Shown: piece after piece, positions 8,965 through 17,644 of the stretch
Numbering within the stretch: position 1 is the first letter of the stretch
Layout: each line of letters starts with the position of its first letter
Assembly: GCA_959026725.1 (NCBI GenBank)
Contig: CAUFMG010000001.1
Coordinates: forward strand, 1-64,000
Reading direction: 5' to 3'
Origin: an uncultured Collinsella sp.
GTDB lineage: Bacteria > Actinomycetota > Coriobacteriia > Coriobacteriales > Coriobacteriaceae
Length of the DNA: 64,000 nucleotides
Translations under genes and position numbers: made by a program
Notes under the pieces: generated by a model
What the model was told of the DNA's origin: nothing
Database searches by the model: none
The model's input: the letters and a program-made list of their open reading frames with translations, nothing else

Positions 8965-10242
8965 TTAGGCGCTGTACTCGTTTGCCTCGCCGAAGGTACC
9001 GGCCTCGACAATCCAGCCGTCCTTCATGATGACGTCCATGTTGTCGGTGTTAAGCACGTGGATGTCGGCGGCGACGTCACCGTTGACGACCAGCAGGTCG
9101 GCGCACTTGCCGGCCTCGATGGACCCGGTCTCGTCCTCGATGTGGCACATCTTGGCACCGTTAAGGGTGGCGCAGGTGATGGTCTCGACCGGGGTGAAGC
9201 CGATCTTGTCGACGAACTCGTACATCTCCTCGATGGAGCAGGTGCCGTACGGGGTGACGAAGGAGAAGGAGTCGGAGCCGATCGTCATGACGACGCCGCG
9301 CTTCTTGGCCTCGCGCAGGCAGTCGTAGTTGCGCTGCAGCTCCTTCTCGACCAGGGTGCCCTCGTACTTGTCGTGCAGCTCGGGGACGTAGACGGGCGGA
9401 TAGGTGGCGTACCAGGTGGGCAGGAAAGCGATCGTCGGGGTGAAGAAGGTGCCCTGCTCGGCCATGAGGTCCATGGTGCGCTCATCGATATCGAAGCCGT
9501 GAATCAGCTGCTCGCAGCCAAAGCGGACGGAGTCGTAGGCAGCGGCGTGGTTGTTGTAGCAGTGGCTCCACACGGGGATGCCGACCATCTTTGCCTCTTC
9601 GACCACGGCCTGGATCTCCTCGGAGCAGTAGTGCTGGTCGCGGCCGGAATCCCAGCGCCAGATGCCGCCACCGGTAGCCCAGATCTTGATGGCATCGGGG
9701 TTCTCACGCAGGCGACGACGGACGGCCTTGCGCAGATCCCAAGGACCGTCGACCTGATCGCCCCAGGGGTGCGATTCCTTGTTGAGCTCCTGGCTGCAGT
9801 GGTGGGAGTCGCCGTGGCCGGCAACACGGCAGAAGCCGAGGCCGGTGGCCAGAACGCGCGGGCCCTTGAAGACGCCCTTGTCGATGCAGTCGCGGATCTG
9901 GATACCAAAGCGGCCGATCTCGCAGACGGTGGTGAGGCCGTGGGTGAGGCAGTCGTAGGCCTGCTTGACGGCGACGGCCTGCTTCTCGAGGAGCGGCTGC
10001 ATGACCCAGTCGGTATCATCGTCGGTCAGGTTGCCCGAGAAGTGCAGGTGGGTGTCGATCAGGCCGGGAAGGACAGTCTTGCCGGCGGCGTCGATAACCT
10101 CAACGCCCTCGGGAAGGTCCTGCATAGCACCGGCGTACTCGATCTTGCCGTTGTCGTCGACGAGAACGAGGGAGTTCTCGACCGGCTCGGCACCGGTACC
10201 GTCGATGAGCTTACCGCCAACGATTGCATACTTAGTGGACAT
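8965..10242 (-). CDS. Amidohydrolase-family metal-dependent hydrolase
   Basis: A 425-residue cytosolic TIM-barrel hydrolase. Metal-binding residues are visible in order: DTHLHF near 63, the carbamylated-Lys region KIWATGGG near 186, WSHCYN, IHGFDID, and the catalytic Asp in IGSDSFSF near 335. The pattern resembles imidazolonepropionase- and prolidase-like amidohydrolases that cleave cyclic amides or dipeptides. It follows an APC permease in the same direction after a 131-nt spacer, so the pair probably imports and hydrolyses an amino acid derivative or dipeptide. Confidence 0.85.
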   Translation of the reverse strand: MSTKYAIVGGKLIDGTGAEPVENSLVLVDDNGKIEYAGAMQDLPEGVEVIDAAGKTVLPGLIDTHLHFSGNLTDDDTDWVMQPLLEKQAVAVKQAYDCLTHGLTTVCEIGRFGIQIRDCIDKGVFKGPRVLATGLGFCRVAGHGDSHHCSQELNKESHPWGDQVDGPWDLRKAVRRRLRENPDAIKIWATGGGIWRWDSGRDQHYCSEEIQAVVEEAKMVGIPVWSHCYNNHAAAYDSVRFGCEQLIHGFDIDERTMDLMAEQGTFFTPTIAFLPTWYATYPPVYVPELHDKYEGTLVEKELQRNYDCLREAKKRGVVMTIGSDSFSFVTPYGTCSIEEMYEFVDKIGFTPVETITCATLNGAKMCHIEDETGSIEAGKCADLLVVNGDVAADIHVLNTDNMDVIMKDGWIVEAGTFGEANEYSA

Positions 10243-10272
10243 GGTTCCTCCTTATGGATCCATATAGTGGGC

Positions 10273-10353
10273 GAGGCCGTGTTGGGTTAAGGCCTCACAA
10301 AGCTACCCAAGTGGCGCCGGGTTCGGTGCGCGGAAGAGAGGGGCCCGCGCACC
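10273..10353 (-). other. Two hairpins in the permease-hydrolase spacer
   Basis: GAGGCC/GGCCTC (10273-10296) and a stronger GGTGCGCGG/CCGCGCACC stem (10325-10353) lie between the two operon genes. Neither has a T tract, so they are more likely mRNA-processing or stability elements than terminators. Confidence 0.4.
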
Positions 10354-10373
10354 TGATCCGCCCCGGCTCGGCG

Positions 10374-11825
10374 TTACTTTTTGCGGGAATTGGTGAAAGC
10401 CATGAGGGCCAGGCCAATAGCCAACCAGCCGATCACGATGCTCCACTCCACCATGTTGAGGGAGGCGGGAGAGAACGGAATCACAAGCAGGCCGATGATG
10501 ATGGCGCAGGCAGCGATAGCGAGGCCGATGCCAAACTTGCCACCGGGCACCTCGTAGGGACGAGGCAGGTCGGGCTCGGTGAAGCGCATGCGCAGGCAAG
10601 CGAGGGCGACCATGCCGCAGGAGAAGATGAAGGCGAGAGCCGACACGTTGGTCAGGGGGATGAGCATGTTCTTGCCCAGGAACGGACCGACGACGGTGAT
10701 GACGCCCAGAACGACACAGGCAAGCTTGGGAGCGCCGGACTTGGGGTCGACCTCGGCGAACTGCTCGGGCAGCTGGCCCTTGCGGCCCATGGCGAGCATG
10801 ATGCGGCTCGTGGCGCCGTAGAAGGAGTTCATCGGGCCCATGGGTCCAAGCGTGGCGATGACGAGCATGGCCAGGTACAGGAGCATGTTGATGCCCTTGA
10901 GGCAGGCAAGCGCGGGAACCGGGCTCTTAACAAACTCATGCCAGTCGAGGATGGTGCCAAACGAGTAGATACAGACCATGTAGAAGCCGCCTGCGGCCAG
11001 CAGGGCCAGGGAGATGATCTTGCCGAACTTGTTCCAGTTGAGGCCCTCGGCTGCTTCCTCAGCCTGCTGAGGAATGGTGTCGAAGCCGGCGTAGAAGAAC
11101 GGAGTCAGAACCAGGACCGACACGATGCCGGCAAACAGGCTGGTGCTCTCGGTAGCGGCCTTGCCGCCGCCAGCGCCGGTGACCTGGGAGAACACGGGCA
11201 TGGCGTTGTCCGGCGAGCCGGTGAACAGCGAGACGCCCATGGCGAGCAGCATGCCGCAGAGCAGAGCCTTGGTCAGGAAGGCCTGGAGTTTGGCGGCCGA
11301 GCTGGCACCGCGGAAGTTGAGGAAGATGACGTAGACTGCAAAGCCGAGCGCGATCAGCGTCGGGAACAGGTAAACGTCGGCCCCCAGGATGGTGTAGAGC
11401 TTGATGGCGCGCAGCCACTCAAGGCCGGGCAGGCTGCCGAACATCTCGGACACGAGGGTCGAAATGGCGATGGCCTCCCACGGGCACAGGATGCCGTTGC
11501 CCAGGGCCAAAAGCCATCCGGTGATGTAGCTCAGCGTACGGCCAAAGCTACGATCGACATACTCGACGATGCCGCCTGAGATGGGGATAGCAGCCGTGAG
11601 CTCACCGAAAACAGCTCCGACGGGCACGAGGAAGATTGCACCCAAGAGGAATGCGATCATAGCGGGAACGGGACCGCCGCCCACGACCATCCAGTCGCCG
11701 ACCTGCAGAACCCAACCGGTACCGATGATGGCACCGAAACCGATGGTGAAGAAGTTCCAGAGCGAAAGCGTTTTCTTCATGCCGCCGTTATCCTCGACTG
11801 CAACTTCTGCGTTCTTGTCCGCCAT
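10374..11825 (-). CDS. APC-family amino acid permease
   Basis: A 483-residue transporter with about 12 membrane helices. The first helix carries the amino acid-polyamine-organocation signature FFTIGFGAIIGTG, and EEAAEGLN follows helix 6. The short C-terminus ends in NSRKK. Probably a proton- or antiport-driven carrier for an amino acid or related amine; specificity cannot be read. First gene of an operon with the amidohydrolase. AGGAAAGGAGGGG lies directly before the ATG and a small palindrome sits in the leader. Confidence 0.88.
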   Translation of the reverse strand: MADKNAEVAVEDNGGMKKTLSLWNFFTIGFGAIIGTGWVLQVGDWMVVGGGPVPAMIAFLLGAIFLVPVGAVFGELTAAIPISGGIVEYVDRSFGRTLSYITGWLLALGNGILCPWEAIAISTLVSEMFGSLPGLEWLRAIKLYTILGADVYLFPTLIALGFAVYVIFLNFRGASSAAKLQAFLTKALLCGMLLAMGVSLFTGSPDNAMPVFSQVTGAGGGKAATESTSLFAGIVSVLVLTPFFYAGFDTIPQQAEEAAEGLNWNKFGKIISLALLAAGGFYMVCIYSFGTILDWHEFVKSPVPALACLKGINMLLYLAMLVIATLGPMGPMNSFYGATSRIMLAMGRKGQLPEQFAEVDPKSGAPKLACVVLGVITVVGPFLGKNMLIPLTNVSALAFIFSCGMVALACLRMRFTEPDLPRPYEVPGGKFGIGLAIAACAIIIGLLVIPFSPASLNMVEWSIVIGWLAIGLALMAFTNSRKK

Positions 11826-11845
11826 TGTTCCCCTCCTTTCCTGTT

Positions 11846-11862
11846 TGACGCCCTTGGCGTCA
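11846..11862 (-). promoter_or_regulatory. Inverted repeat in the APC leader
   Basis: TGACGCC and GGCGTCA form a perfect 7-bp dyad with a 3-nt centre, about 20 nt upstream of the APC start codon. It could be an operator or a leader hairpin close to the ribosome site. Confidence 0.35.
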
Positions 11863-12184
11863 CCCCTTGCGCGGTCCGTTTTGCCGCGCGCTTTTATTCC
11901 ATGGCTTTAAGATACGGCCTTGGCGCAGCAGCGCCGCTCGCAGCTCGACCGATGGCAGAACTGCAAAACGAGCGGCGCCATTTTTGGGACGAACGGCACA
12001 GTTTGCAGCCCATTGTTGCCGCCCGCCCGACGGGCGTACGCTCATCGGACGCATATAGAGATGTTTTTGAGGCCGTGTGTTTTGCGCCTTTCGTACCGTT
12101 TACCGAGCTTTTGACGCGCAGACCCCTTTGTTGCACATCTTTTTTGTAGGATAGACAGGTTATACATGAGACAAGGCGGTACGA
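11863..12184. other. Intergenic region between divergent genes, no gene seen
   Basis: About 320 bp separate the APC gene (minus) and the C39 gene (plus). It must carry both promoters. TTGCAC and several AT-rich hexamers occur near 12131-12165, but no pair has convincing spacing. No conserved protein reading or RNA motif was recognised. Confidence 0.4.
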
Positions 12185-13219
12185 ATGGCATACGGATACA
12201 ACGACGGTGATCAACGGCGACAAAGCGTTCGCCTTGCTGGCCGTACCACGCCGACGCCCAGAAGGGCCACGAGCAGCAATCCGCAACGCCCTCAAGAGCA
12301 ACCCAGACCTTCGTCTCGGCAGCAGACAAGCAGAACACGGCAGAGCGGCCGTCCGAGTACGGCCACAAGCGCGCAGCAAGATAGCCGCTTGGGCGCGCGC
12401 ACTCGACAGCGTCAGGCCGAGGTTCCGCAACTGCGCCGCAACGGCGCACGTCAGCCCGGCATCCATATCAACCGCTTCTTTTCGCATCCCCAAGGCGGAC
12501 GCGACGGCAAGCCTTACCGCTCGACATCGTACGTGAATGCCCCCGCCCTGTCAGCTCGTCGACTTCGCCTCGCACTGTGCTCTATCCTCACCTGTCTGGT
12601 CTTTGTGCTTATGAGCTCCTGTATCTCCCACGGCTCGGCCGGCCTCGATCCAACCGCCGAGGATAAGCTGCTCAAGGCCCCGGTCGCGCCCGGCTATTCG
12701 TTTGCGTTTTCGACCCCGCGTTCGCAGTGGCAAGCCGGCACCATGCCCCACATCTATCAGATTGACCCGGCATGGTCGGAGCTGCCCTACGCCGGCGGTA
12801 CCATCCGCCAAAATGCCTGCGGCCCCACCTGTCTTACCATGGTCTACATCTATAAGACCGGCCACACCGATATGACGCCGGTCGATATGTGCGCTCTTTC
12901 CGAGGCGGGCAACTATGCCCCCACCGGCGCCACCGAGTGGTCGTTTATGACGAGCGGCGCATGGCAGCTGGGCCTTAACGGAACTGAGCTCCATATCGAT
13001 CGCAGTTCCATCACCCAGGCGCTGCGCTCGGGCGCACCCATCATCGCATCGGTTCGTCCCGGCACCTTTACCAGCGTTGGACACTATATCGTGCTCTGGG
13101 GCATCGACGATGCCGATCAAGTGGGAGTCTACGACCCCAACTCGCAAAGCCGCAGCGCCCGCCGCTGGGGCGTCGTAGAAGTCCTCAATGAAATCGAAGC
13201 CATGTGGGCCTACTACTAG
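12185..13219 (+). CDS. Membrane-anchored C39-like cysteine peptidase
   Basis: 344 residues. Residues 1-120 are basic and rich in Arg, Gln, Ser and Thr with no predicted fold. One membrane helix follows at about 127-145. The C-terminal domain (about 185-344) is a Peptidase_C39_2-like papain fold with catalytic Cys212 in NACGPTC, His300 in SVGHYIVL and YDPNS near 317. The cytoplasmic basic tail and external enzyme domain suggest a type II membrane protein acting on peptides or cell wall at the surface. No neighbouring bacteriocin or ABC gene supports leader-peptide processing. Confidence 0.78.
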   Translation: MAYGYNDGDQRRQSVRLAGRTTPTPRRATSSNPQRPQEQPRPSSRQQTSRTRQSGRPSTATSAQQDSRLGARTRQRQAEVPQLRRNGARQPGIHINRFFSHPQGGRDGKPYRSTSYVNAPALSARRLRLALCSILTCLVFVLMSSCISHGSAGLDPTAEDKLLKAPVAPGYSFAFSTPRSQWQAGTMPHIYQIDPAWSELPYAGGTIRQNACGPTCLTMVYIYKTGHTDMTPVDMCALSEAGNYAPTGATEWSFMTSGAWQLGLNGTELHIDRSSITQALRSGAPIIASVRPGTFTSVGHYIVLWGIDDADQVGVYDPNSQSRSARRWGVVEVLNEIEAMWAYY

Positions 13220-13242
13220 TCATTTAAGTACTACTAGTCATT
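13211..13242. repeat. Tandem 14-bp repeat at the C39 stop codon
   Basis: TACTACTAGTCATT occurs at 13211-13224, containing the stop codon, and again at 13229-13242. The second copy forms the left edge of the 131-bp element that follows. Confidence 0.7.
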
Positions 13243-13364
13243 GGGGACAGACTTAAATGAGTGTGGGATGCGCTTTCCGCAGTTGGCCGGCGCAGCCCTT
13301 AAGGACTGTCCCAAGCTGCCGGCAGGAAAGGAACGTCCCCAAGCGCCGAGTTCCCAATGACTAG
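13234..13364. repeat. 131-bp MITE-like element with 12-bp terminal inverted repeats
   Basis: CTAGTCATTGGG at 13234-13245 is exactly inverted at 13353-13364. The interior has further dyads (GGGACAG around 13244 against CTGTCCC around 13306, and TGCCGGCA) and no coding potential. Its 13301-13348 part resembles 21897-21946, so the element belongs to a dispersed family in this genome. No target-site duplication is obvious. Confidence 0.6.
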
Positions 13365-13372
13365 GTGAATAG

Positions 13373-13406
13373 CAAAAGCCCCGCAGTCGGAGCGGACTGC
13401 GGGGCT
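13373..13406 (-). terminator. Carbamate kinase terminator
   Basis: An 11-bp perfect stem (AGCCCCGCAGT/ACTGCGGGGCT) with an 8-nt loop, followed on the minus strand by TTTT. Confidence 0.85.
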
Positions 13407-13471
13407 CATGAAGAGAGGCTAGTTTGCGGGCGTCTTGCCTGGCGCCCACGAAAGATGCAACAGAGTAGAGA

Positions 13472-14434
13472 CTACTCGTGGATGCGGGTACCGGAGAGAC
13501 CGGCCATGGTCTCGGCGGCCTTGTCCAGAGCGCCGATGATGCAGGTGCGGCCCTTGCGGGAACGGGCGAACTTGATGGCGGCGCGGACCTTGGGCTCCAT
13601 GGAACCCTTGCCGAACTGGCCCTCGTCGGCCAGGCGCTCGGCCTCGTCGGCGGTGAGGTCCTCGAGCTCCTCCTGGTTGGGCTTGCCAAAGTTGATGGCG
13701 ACATGCTCAACGGCGGTCAGCAGGAACAGAACGTCGGCGTCGCAGTCCTCGGCCAGCAGCTCGCCGCCCAGGTCCTTGTCGATGACGGCGGGAACGCCCT
13801 TGTAGCAGCCCTTGTTCTCGTAGTCGCGGACGACGGGGATGCCGCCGCCACCGCAGGCGATGACGATGAACTCGTTGTCGAGCAGGTTGAGGATGGAGTC
13901 GGCCTCGACGATCTTCTTGGGGTCGGGGGAAGCGACAACGCGACGCCAGCCGCGGCCGGAATCCTCGACGAAGACCTTGGAAGGATCCTCGGCCATGAAC
14001 TCCTTGGCCTGCTCCTCGGTGTAGAACGGGCCAATCGGCTTGGTCGGGTTCTTGAACGCGGGGTCGTCGGGGTCGCACTCGATCTGGGTGACGACGGTTG
14101 CGGCGTGCCAACGCTTATAGCGCTTGTGCATCTCGCGGCCAATGCCCTGCTGCAGGTGATAGCCGATGTAGCCCTGGGACATGGCGCCGCACTCGGGCAG
14201 CGGCATCTCGGGGGTGCCGATGGCGTCGTGGGCAGCGGCGAAGGCGTTCTGGATCATGCCGACCTGCGGGCCGTTGCCGTGGGTGATGATGATCTCGTTA
14301 CCCTGCTCGATCAGGCCGAGAAGAGCGTGAGCGGTGTTGCTCACGGCCTCGATCTGCTCGACGGGGTTGTTGCCGAGGGCGTTGCCGCCAAGGGCGACGA
14401 CGATACGATCGGGCTTACCAAGAGGCTTAGACAT
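13472..14434 (-). CDS. arcC: Carbamate kinase
   Basis: 320 residues of the amino acid kinase fold. It catalyses ATP + carbamate <=> ADP + carbamoyl phosphate, used in the catabolic direction to make ATP from arginine, citrulline or purine-derived carbamoyl phosphate. Family motifs include ALGGNALG at the N-terminus, THGNGPQVG near 55, PECGAMSQGYIGY, and IACGGGGIPV near 205. The ATG at 14434 is preferred (AGAAAGGA upstream) over one 12 codons earlier. Arginine deiminase and ornithine transcarbamylase genes are not adjacent, so it is an isolated arcC with its own terminator. Confidence 0.93.
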   Translation of the reverse strand: MSKPLGKPDRIVVALGGNALGNNPVEQIEAVSNTAHALLGLIEQGNEIIITHGNGPQVGMIQNAFAAAHDAIGTPEMPLPECGAMSQGYIGYHLQQGIGREMHKRYKRWHAATVVTQIECDPDDPAFKNPTKPIGPFYTEEQAKEFMAEDPSKVFVEDSGRGWRRVVASPDPKKIVEADSILNLLDNEFIVIACGGGGIPVVRDYENKGCYKGVPAVIDKDLGGELLAEDCDADVLFLLTAVEHVAINFGKPNQEELEDLTADEAERLADEGQFGKGSMEPKVRAAIKFARSRKGRTCIIGALDKAAETMAGLSGTRIHE

Positions 14435-15036
14435 TGCTGGAATCCTTTCTGTAAAAGGCCTACAACCCATTAATAACCCGCGCCCGTGCGATACGCGAGT
14501 TTATTAAGGTTTATATTCTCTTTATCGCTCATTTTATTCATTTTGAAAATAGTTGAACGGTGAACGGTCGTTTTTATCCGCTCAGCGTACAGAACCCCAG
14601 CTCAGATATGTTTACGCCATTTACGTGCGACTTTATTTTAATAGAGCAGGGATTAGACCAGATTATGCAAACTGTATCTTTGCTAAACACAAAACAGGCA
14701 GCGTAATATCTTACTCGCACTATACGAGATTCTATGCACTTATTGGACGAGTATGCAGCCCTGCAATAACACGGCGTTTTTCATCCAACTTAAGGAATAG
14801 ACGAGTGCCTTTGCCGCGCGTCGGCCGGCAGCCGGCGAGCCGTCTCGTCGGTTGCCGCTTCCAGAAAATCAAAAACTGATATTGCGCGCGCAATTGCTGC
14901 ATGGTACTTTAGCGAAGAACAGCGCGGGCTGGGGCGACAGAGATCTGTCGTGAAGTTTGGGTTCGGCGACCCCGCTGCTGCCTTCTCCTTATCCGCCAGC
15001 GAACCCCTTGAGCGACGGATTGAGGAGGTCCCTACT
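14435..15036. other. AT-rich 600-bp intergenic region, no convincing gene
   Basis: Positions 14480-14790 are markedly AT-rich against the flanks and should hold the arcC promoter on the minus strand. No open reading here has a ribosome site or recognisable protein. Near the right end GGGTTCG (about 14958) and CGAACCC (about 15000) could close a stem with a long loop in the leader of the DUF3830 gene. I could not match it to a riboswitch class. Confidence 0.4.
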
Positions 15037-15453
15037 ATGACAAAAATGCTCAAGATCACGCTGAATGGCGAGACGTTTCTCGCCGACATGCTCTGGGACA
15101 AGGCTCCCAAGGCGTGCAAGCTGTTCGAATCGTCCTGTCCGGTCGAGTCACGTATCTTTTCGGCCAAGATCTGCGATGCCGAGGTAACCTATCCCGTATC
15201 GGGCCCCATCGCCAATTACGAGCACATCGAGAACCCCGTCTTTCACGAGCCGGCGGGCGCCGTGAGCTGGTATGGCGGCTGGTCGTCAATTTGCATCTTC
15301 TTTGATGTGTGCGAGCCCTTTGGCACCTGCAACATGTTCGCCCGCATCTGCGAAGCCGACCGCAAGCGCTTTGCCGCCGCCTGCCGCAATGTCTGGGACA
15401 ACCAGGGCATGTACATTAAAAACGAAATCGTCGAGATCGAAACGGAGGCCTAA
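15037..15453 (+). CDS. DUF3830 family protein (cyclophilin-like)
   Basis: 138 residues beginning MTKMLKITLNGETF, with the DKAPKAC segment and aromatic SWYGGWSSICIFFD core seen in DUF3830, a family with a cyclophilin-like beta-barrel whose activity is not established. Start chosen at 15037 because GAGGAGG lies 8 nt upstream; an in-frame start 29 codons earlier lacks a ribosome site. It is followed after 2 nt by another small gene. DUF3830 genes often sit near amidohydrolases or amino acid transporters, loosely matching the catabolic genes to the left. Confidence 0.75.
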   Translation: MTKMLKITLNGETFLADMLWDKAPKACKLFESSCPVESRIFSAKICDAEVTYPVSGPIANYEHIENPVFHEPAGAVSWYGGWSSICIFFDVCEPFGTCNMFARICEADRKRFAAACRNVWDNQGMYIKNEIVEIETEA

Positions 15454-15455
15454 AG

Positions 15456-15980
15456 ATGATGGATATCAACACCCTGCTCGTACTCGACCTTGCCGAGTAC
15501 ACCACTGCACTTGAGGCCCTCGCCGATCAAATGATGCTCGAGGAACCGCGCGATATCGACTACATGCGCCGCCGCAAGCTCGACACCGGCCGCGAATTCG
15601 CCGTCTGGAACTTCACCGTCGGCTACTGCATGAACGCAGCCGACGCCCTCTCCCTCCTGCGAGCCCAAGCCAACGAAAACGCCAACGACGGCACCGCCGA
15701 CCTCGCAACGATCAACAACAGCGCCGCGCGCCTGTGCGACTGGTTCTCGGGCGCCTTCGACGTCACCGGCAAAATGGATGACACCACGGCAATCCTCGCC
15801 CACAGCCGCGACCTCTACGCCCAGGTTGAGACTCACGAACAGTTCGCGGCCCTCACCCGCGCCACCGAGCGCTATCTGGTCCAGCTCCAATTTTGGGTTG
15901 ACCGCCAGATTCCCTGGCCGGCTATTAGCGACCTCGTCCACGGCTACCGCCTACGCACAGAGAGCGGCGAGACAAGGTAA
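15456..15980 (+). CDS. Conserved-looking protein of unknown function
   Basis: 174 residues, acidic, probably all-helical and soluble, with no signal peptide or membrane segment. I do not recognise a family. The first ATG is two bases after the DUF3830 stop, with GGAGG inside the end of that gene, so the two are translationally linked and probably work together. A second ATG one codon later is equally possible. Confidence 0.65.
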   Translation: MMDINTLLVLDLAEYTTALEALADQMMLEEPRDIDYMRRRKLDTGREFAVWNFTVGYCMNAADALSLLRAQANENANDGTADLATINNSAARLCDWFSGAFDVTGKMDDTTAILAHSRDLYAQVETHEQFAALTRATERYLVQLQFWVDRQIPWPAISDLVHGYRLRTESGETR

Positions 15981-16035
15981 CCAAGCAAGCAGCACCGACA
16001 ACGCCCCACCATCGGGATCCAAAGTAAGAATCAGA

Positions 16036-16069
16036 GGGCTGGAGACGCACCCAACAGCGTCCCCAGCCC
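16036..16069 (+). terminator. Hairpin after the DUF3830 pair
   Basis: GGGCTGG/CCAGCCC plus GACGC/GCGTC with one mismatch and an 8-nt loop. No T tract follows, so termination efficiency is doubtful. Confidence 0.5.
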
Positions 16070-16123
16070 CTTCGCAAAGTAGAGCACTGTTTCAGTGGCT
16101 TTGAGGCCTATTCGAACCTTTGC

Positions 16124-16209
16124 TATCTCCCAATTTTTGTATATTTACGACATTATTATCTGCCAATTTTTGTATGATTTTAGGCGATTCTATCTGTCAA
16201 TTTTTGTCA
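16124..16209 (+). repeat. Three phased 19-bp direct repeats before the DUF4143 ATPase
   Basis: Copies at 16124-16142, 16157-16175 and 16191-16209 share TATCT-N-N-CAATTTTTGT and are spaced 33 and 34 bp apart, about three helical turns. They end 13 nt before the ATPase start. Candidate operator or iteron array bound on one DNA face. Confidence 0.7.
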
Positions 16210-16221
16210 TTTGGGGGTTTA

Positions 16222-17583
16222 ATGCTACGCCGTAAGGTCACTGATAGGCTTTTGAGCTGGAAGAATAACTCCAATAAGGCATTACTCGTTACTGGTGCGC
16301 GTCAGATTGGCAAGAGCTATGCGATTCGCGCGTTTGGAAAAAGCAACTACGCTTCGTATTTTGAGGTCAATTTACTACTCGATGTCGAAGCAAAGAATGC
16401 ACTTGTTGGCGCAAAGAACTCCGTTGACTTTATCAACCGCGTAGCCCTTCTTGCGGATGCGCCGCTTGTTGAGGGCGATACGCTTGTCTTTGTCGATGAG
16501 ATTCAGGAGTATCCGCAGATCGTTACACTCATGAAGGCGTTGGTCGAGGATGGGCGCTTTAGCTATGTCTTCTCGGGGTCTATGCTTGGGACTGAGTTTA
16601 AGGGGATCTCTTCTTTTCCGGTGGGGTATGTAGAGCACATTGTTATGCGCCCGATGGATTTTGAAGAGTTTTGTTGGGCAAACAGCGTTAGCGAGAATGT
16701 GCTTGCAGGCATTCGCAGCTGCCTTGTCGAGAAACATCCTGTCGAAAACTATATTCATGAGGCGATGCTCAAGAACTATAGAGCTTATATCGTTTGCGGC
16801 GGCATGCCGGAGGTCGTTCAGAATTATATTGATTCGGGTTATTCGCTCGTGAGCACACGTGAGCTTCAAACTCAGCTGGTCGATCAGTACAAAAGCGATA
16901 TCTCAAAATACGCATCGACTCGAGCGTTTAACGTTCGGTCGATTTTTGAGCAAATTCCCGTTCAGCTTGAGGCGGAGTCTCATCGCTTTGTTGTTTCGTC
17001 TCTGGGTGAGGGAGCTCGCCTTAAAAAATATGAGCAGGATTTCCTGTGGCTTGTTAACGCAGGTGTTGGATTGATGGTCGCCAGGGTGACGGAGCCACGG
17101 AGTCCTCTCAAGAGGACGGAGAAAACGACAGCCTTCAAACTATACGAGTCTGATACAGGCATGCTCGCATCGCGATACCCCGGTAGCACTGCACGCGCTG
17201 TCTATCTTGATATGAAAACTCCCAACCTTGGTGGTCTCTATGAGAACGTGGTCGCGCAGGAACTCGTTGCCCTCGGGGCGGATGCATGGTACTACCAAAC
17301 GCGTGAGGTCGGTGAAGTTGACTTTGTGATCGAAGGCGCCCACGGGCATGTTGTCCCAATCGAGGTCAAATCGGGCAAGAAAGTTCGAGCGCATGCGGCC
17401 CTCGATCGTCTGATGAGTGTGGGCGAGTACAAAATTCCCGAGGCCGTTGTACTGAGCCACGAGAATCTCAGCAAAGAGGGCAAGGTTCTGTACGTTCCAA
17501 TCTACATGACGTTTTGTCTCGATGAGTTTATGGAAAAGGATGACCCCAATAACGATTTCTCGTTCGCGCCCATATCTCTCTAG
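16222..17583 (+). CDS. AAA_14/DUF4143 ATP-binding protein
   Basis: 453 residues. Walker A is GARQIGKSY near 26-34 and Walker B LVFVDEIQ near 93. The C-terminal half has the DUF4143 region with LGGLYENVVAQEL and the nuclease-fold-like stretch EVDFVIEG...PIEVKSG (Asp, Glu-X-Lys). These proteins are widespread accessory ATPases of unknown role, sometimes toxin- or defence-associated. Codon use is more AT-rich than the flanking PFOR gene, suggesting acquisition. Start at 16222 follows GGGGG, directly after the phased repeats. Confidence 0.82.
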   Translation: MLRRKVTDRLLSWKNNSNKALLVTGARQIGKSYAIRAFGKSNYASYFEVNLLLDVEAKNALVGAKNSVDFINRVALLADAPLVEGDTLVFVDEIQEYPQIVTLMKALVEDGRFSYVFSGSMLGTEFKGISSFPVGYVEHIVMRPMDFEEFCWANSVSENVLAGIRSCLVEKHPVENYIHEAMLKNYRAYIVCGGMPEVVQNYIDSGYSLVSTRELQTQLVDQYKSDISKYASTRAFNVRSIFEQIPVQLEAESHRFVVSSLGEGARLKKYEQDFLWLVNAGVGLMVARVTEPRSPLKRTEKTTAFKLYESDTGMLASRYPGSTARAVYLDMKTPNLGGLYENVVAQELVALGADAWYYQTREVGEVDFVIEGAHGHVVPIEVKSGKKVRAHAALDRLMSVGEYKIPEAVVLSHENLSKEGKVLYVPIYMTFCLDEFMEKDDPNNDFSFAPISL

Positions 17584-17644
17584 CCATTTGAATCCGCAAT
17601 CCAGCCCCGCCCACGCATCAATGCATTTCCCGAGGTGCTGCGCG

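Noticed and set aside
8818..10290. 490-codon + strand frame opposite the amidohydrolase
   Set aside because: Composition is the antisense of a GC-rich gene (repeated Val/Gly/Asp) with no recognisable motif.
12111..12165. Promoter for the C39 gene (TTGACG or TTGCAC with TAGGAT/TTATAC)
   Set aside because: No pair of hexamers has 16-18 bp spacing, so no promoter is called.
14553..14879. 108-codon + strand reading in the AT-rich gap
   Set aside because: No ribosome site, atypical residue mix, no family; probably chance in AT-rich DNA.
16124..16209. CRISPR array
   Set aside because: Only three short repeats with about 15-bp gaps and no cas genes; spacing fits an operator array.
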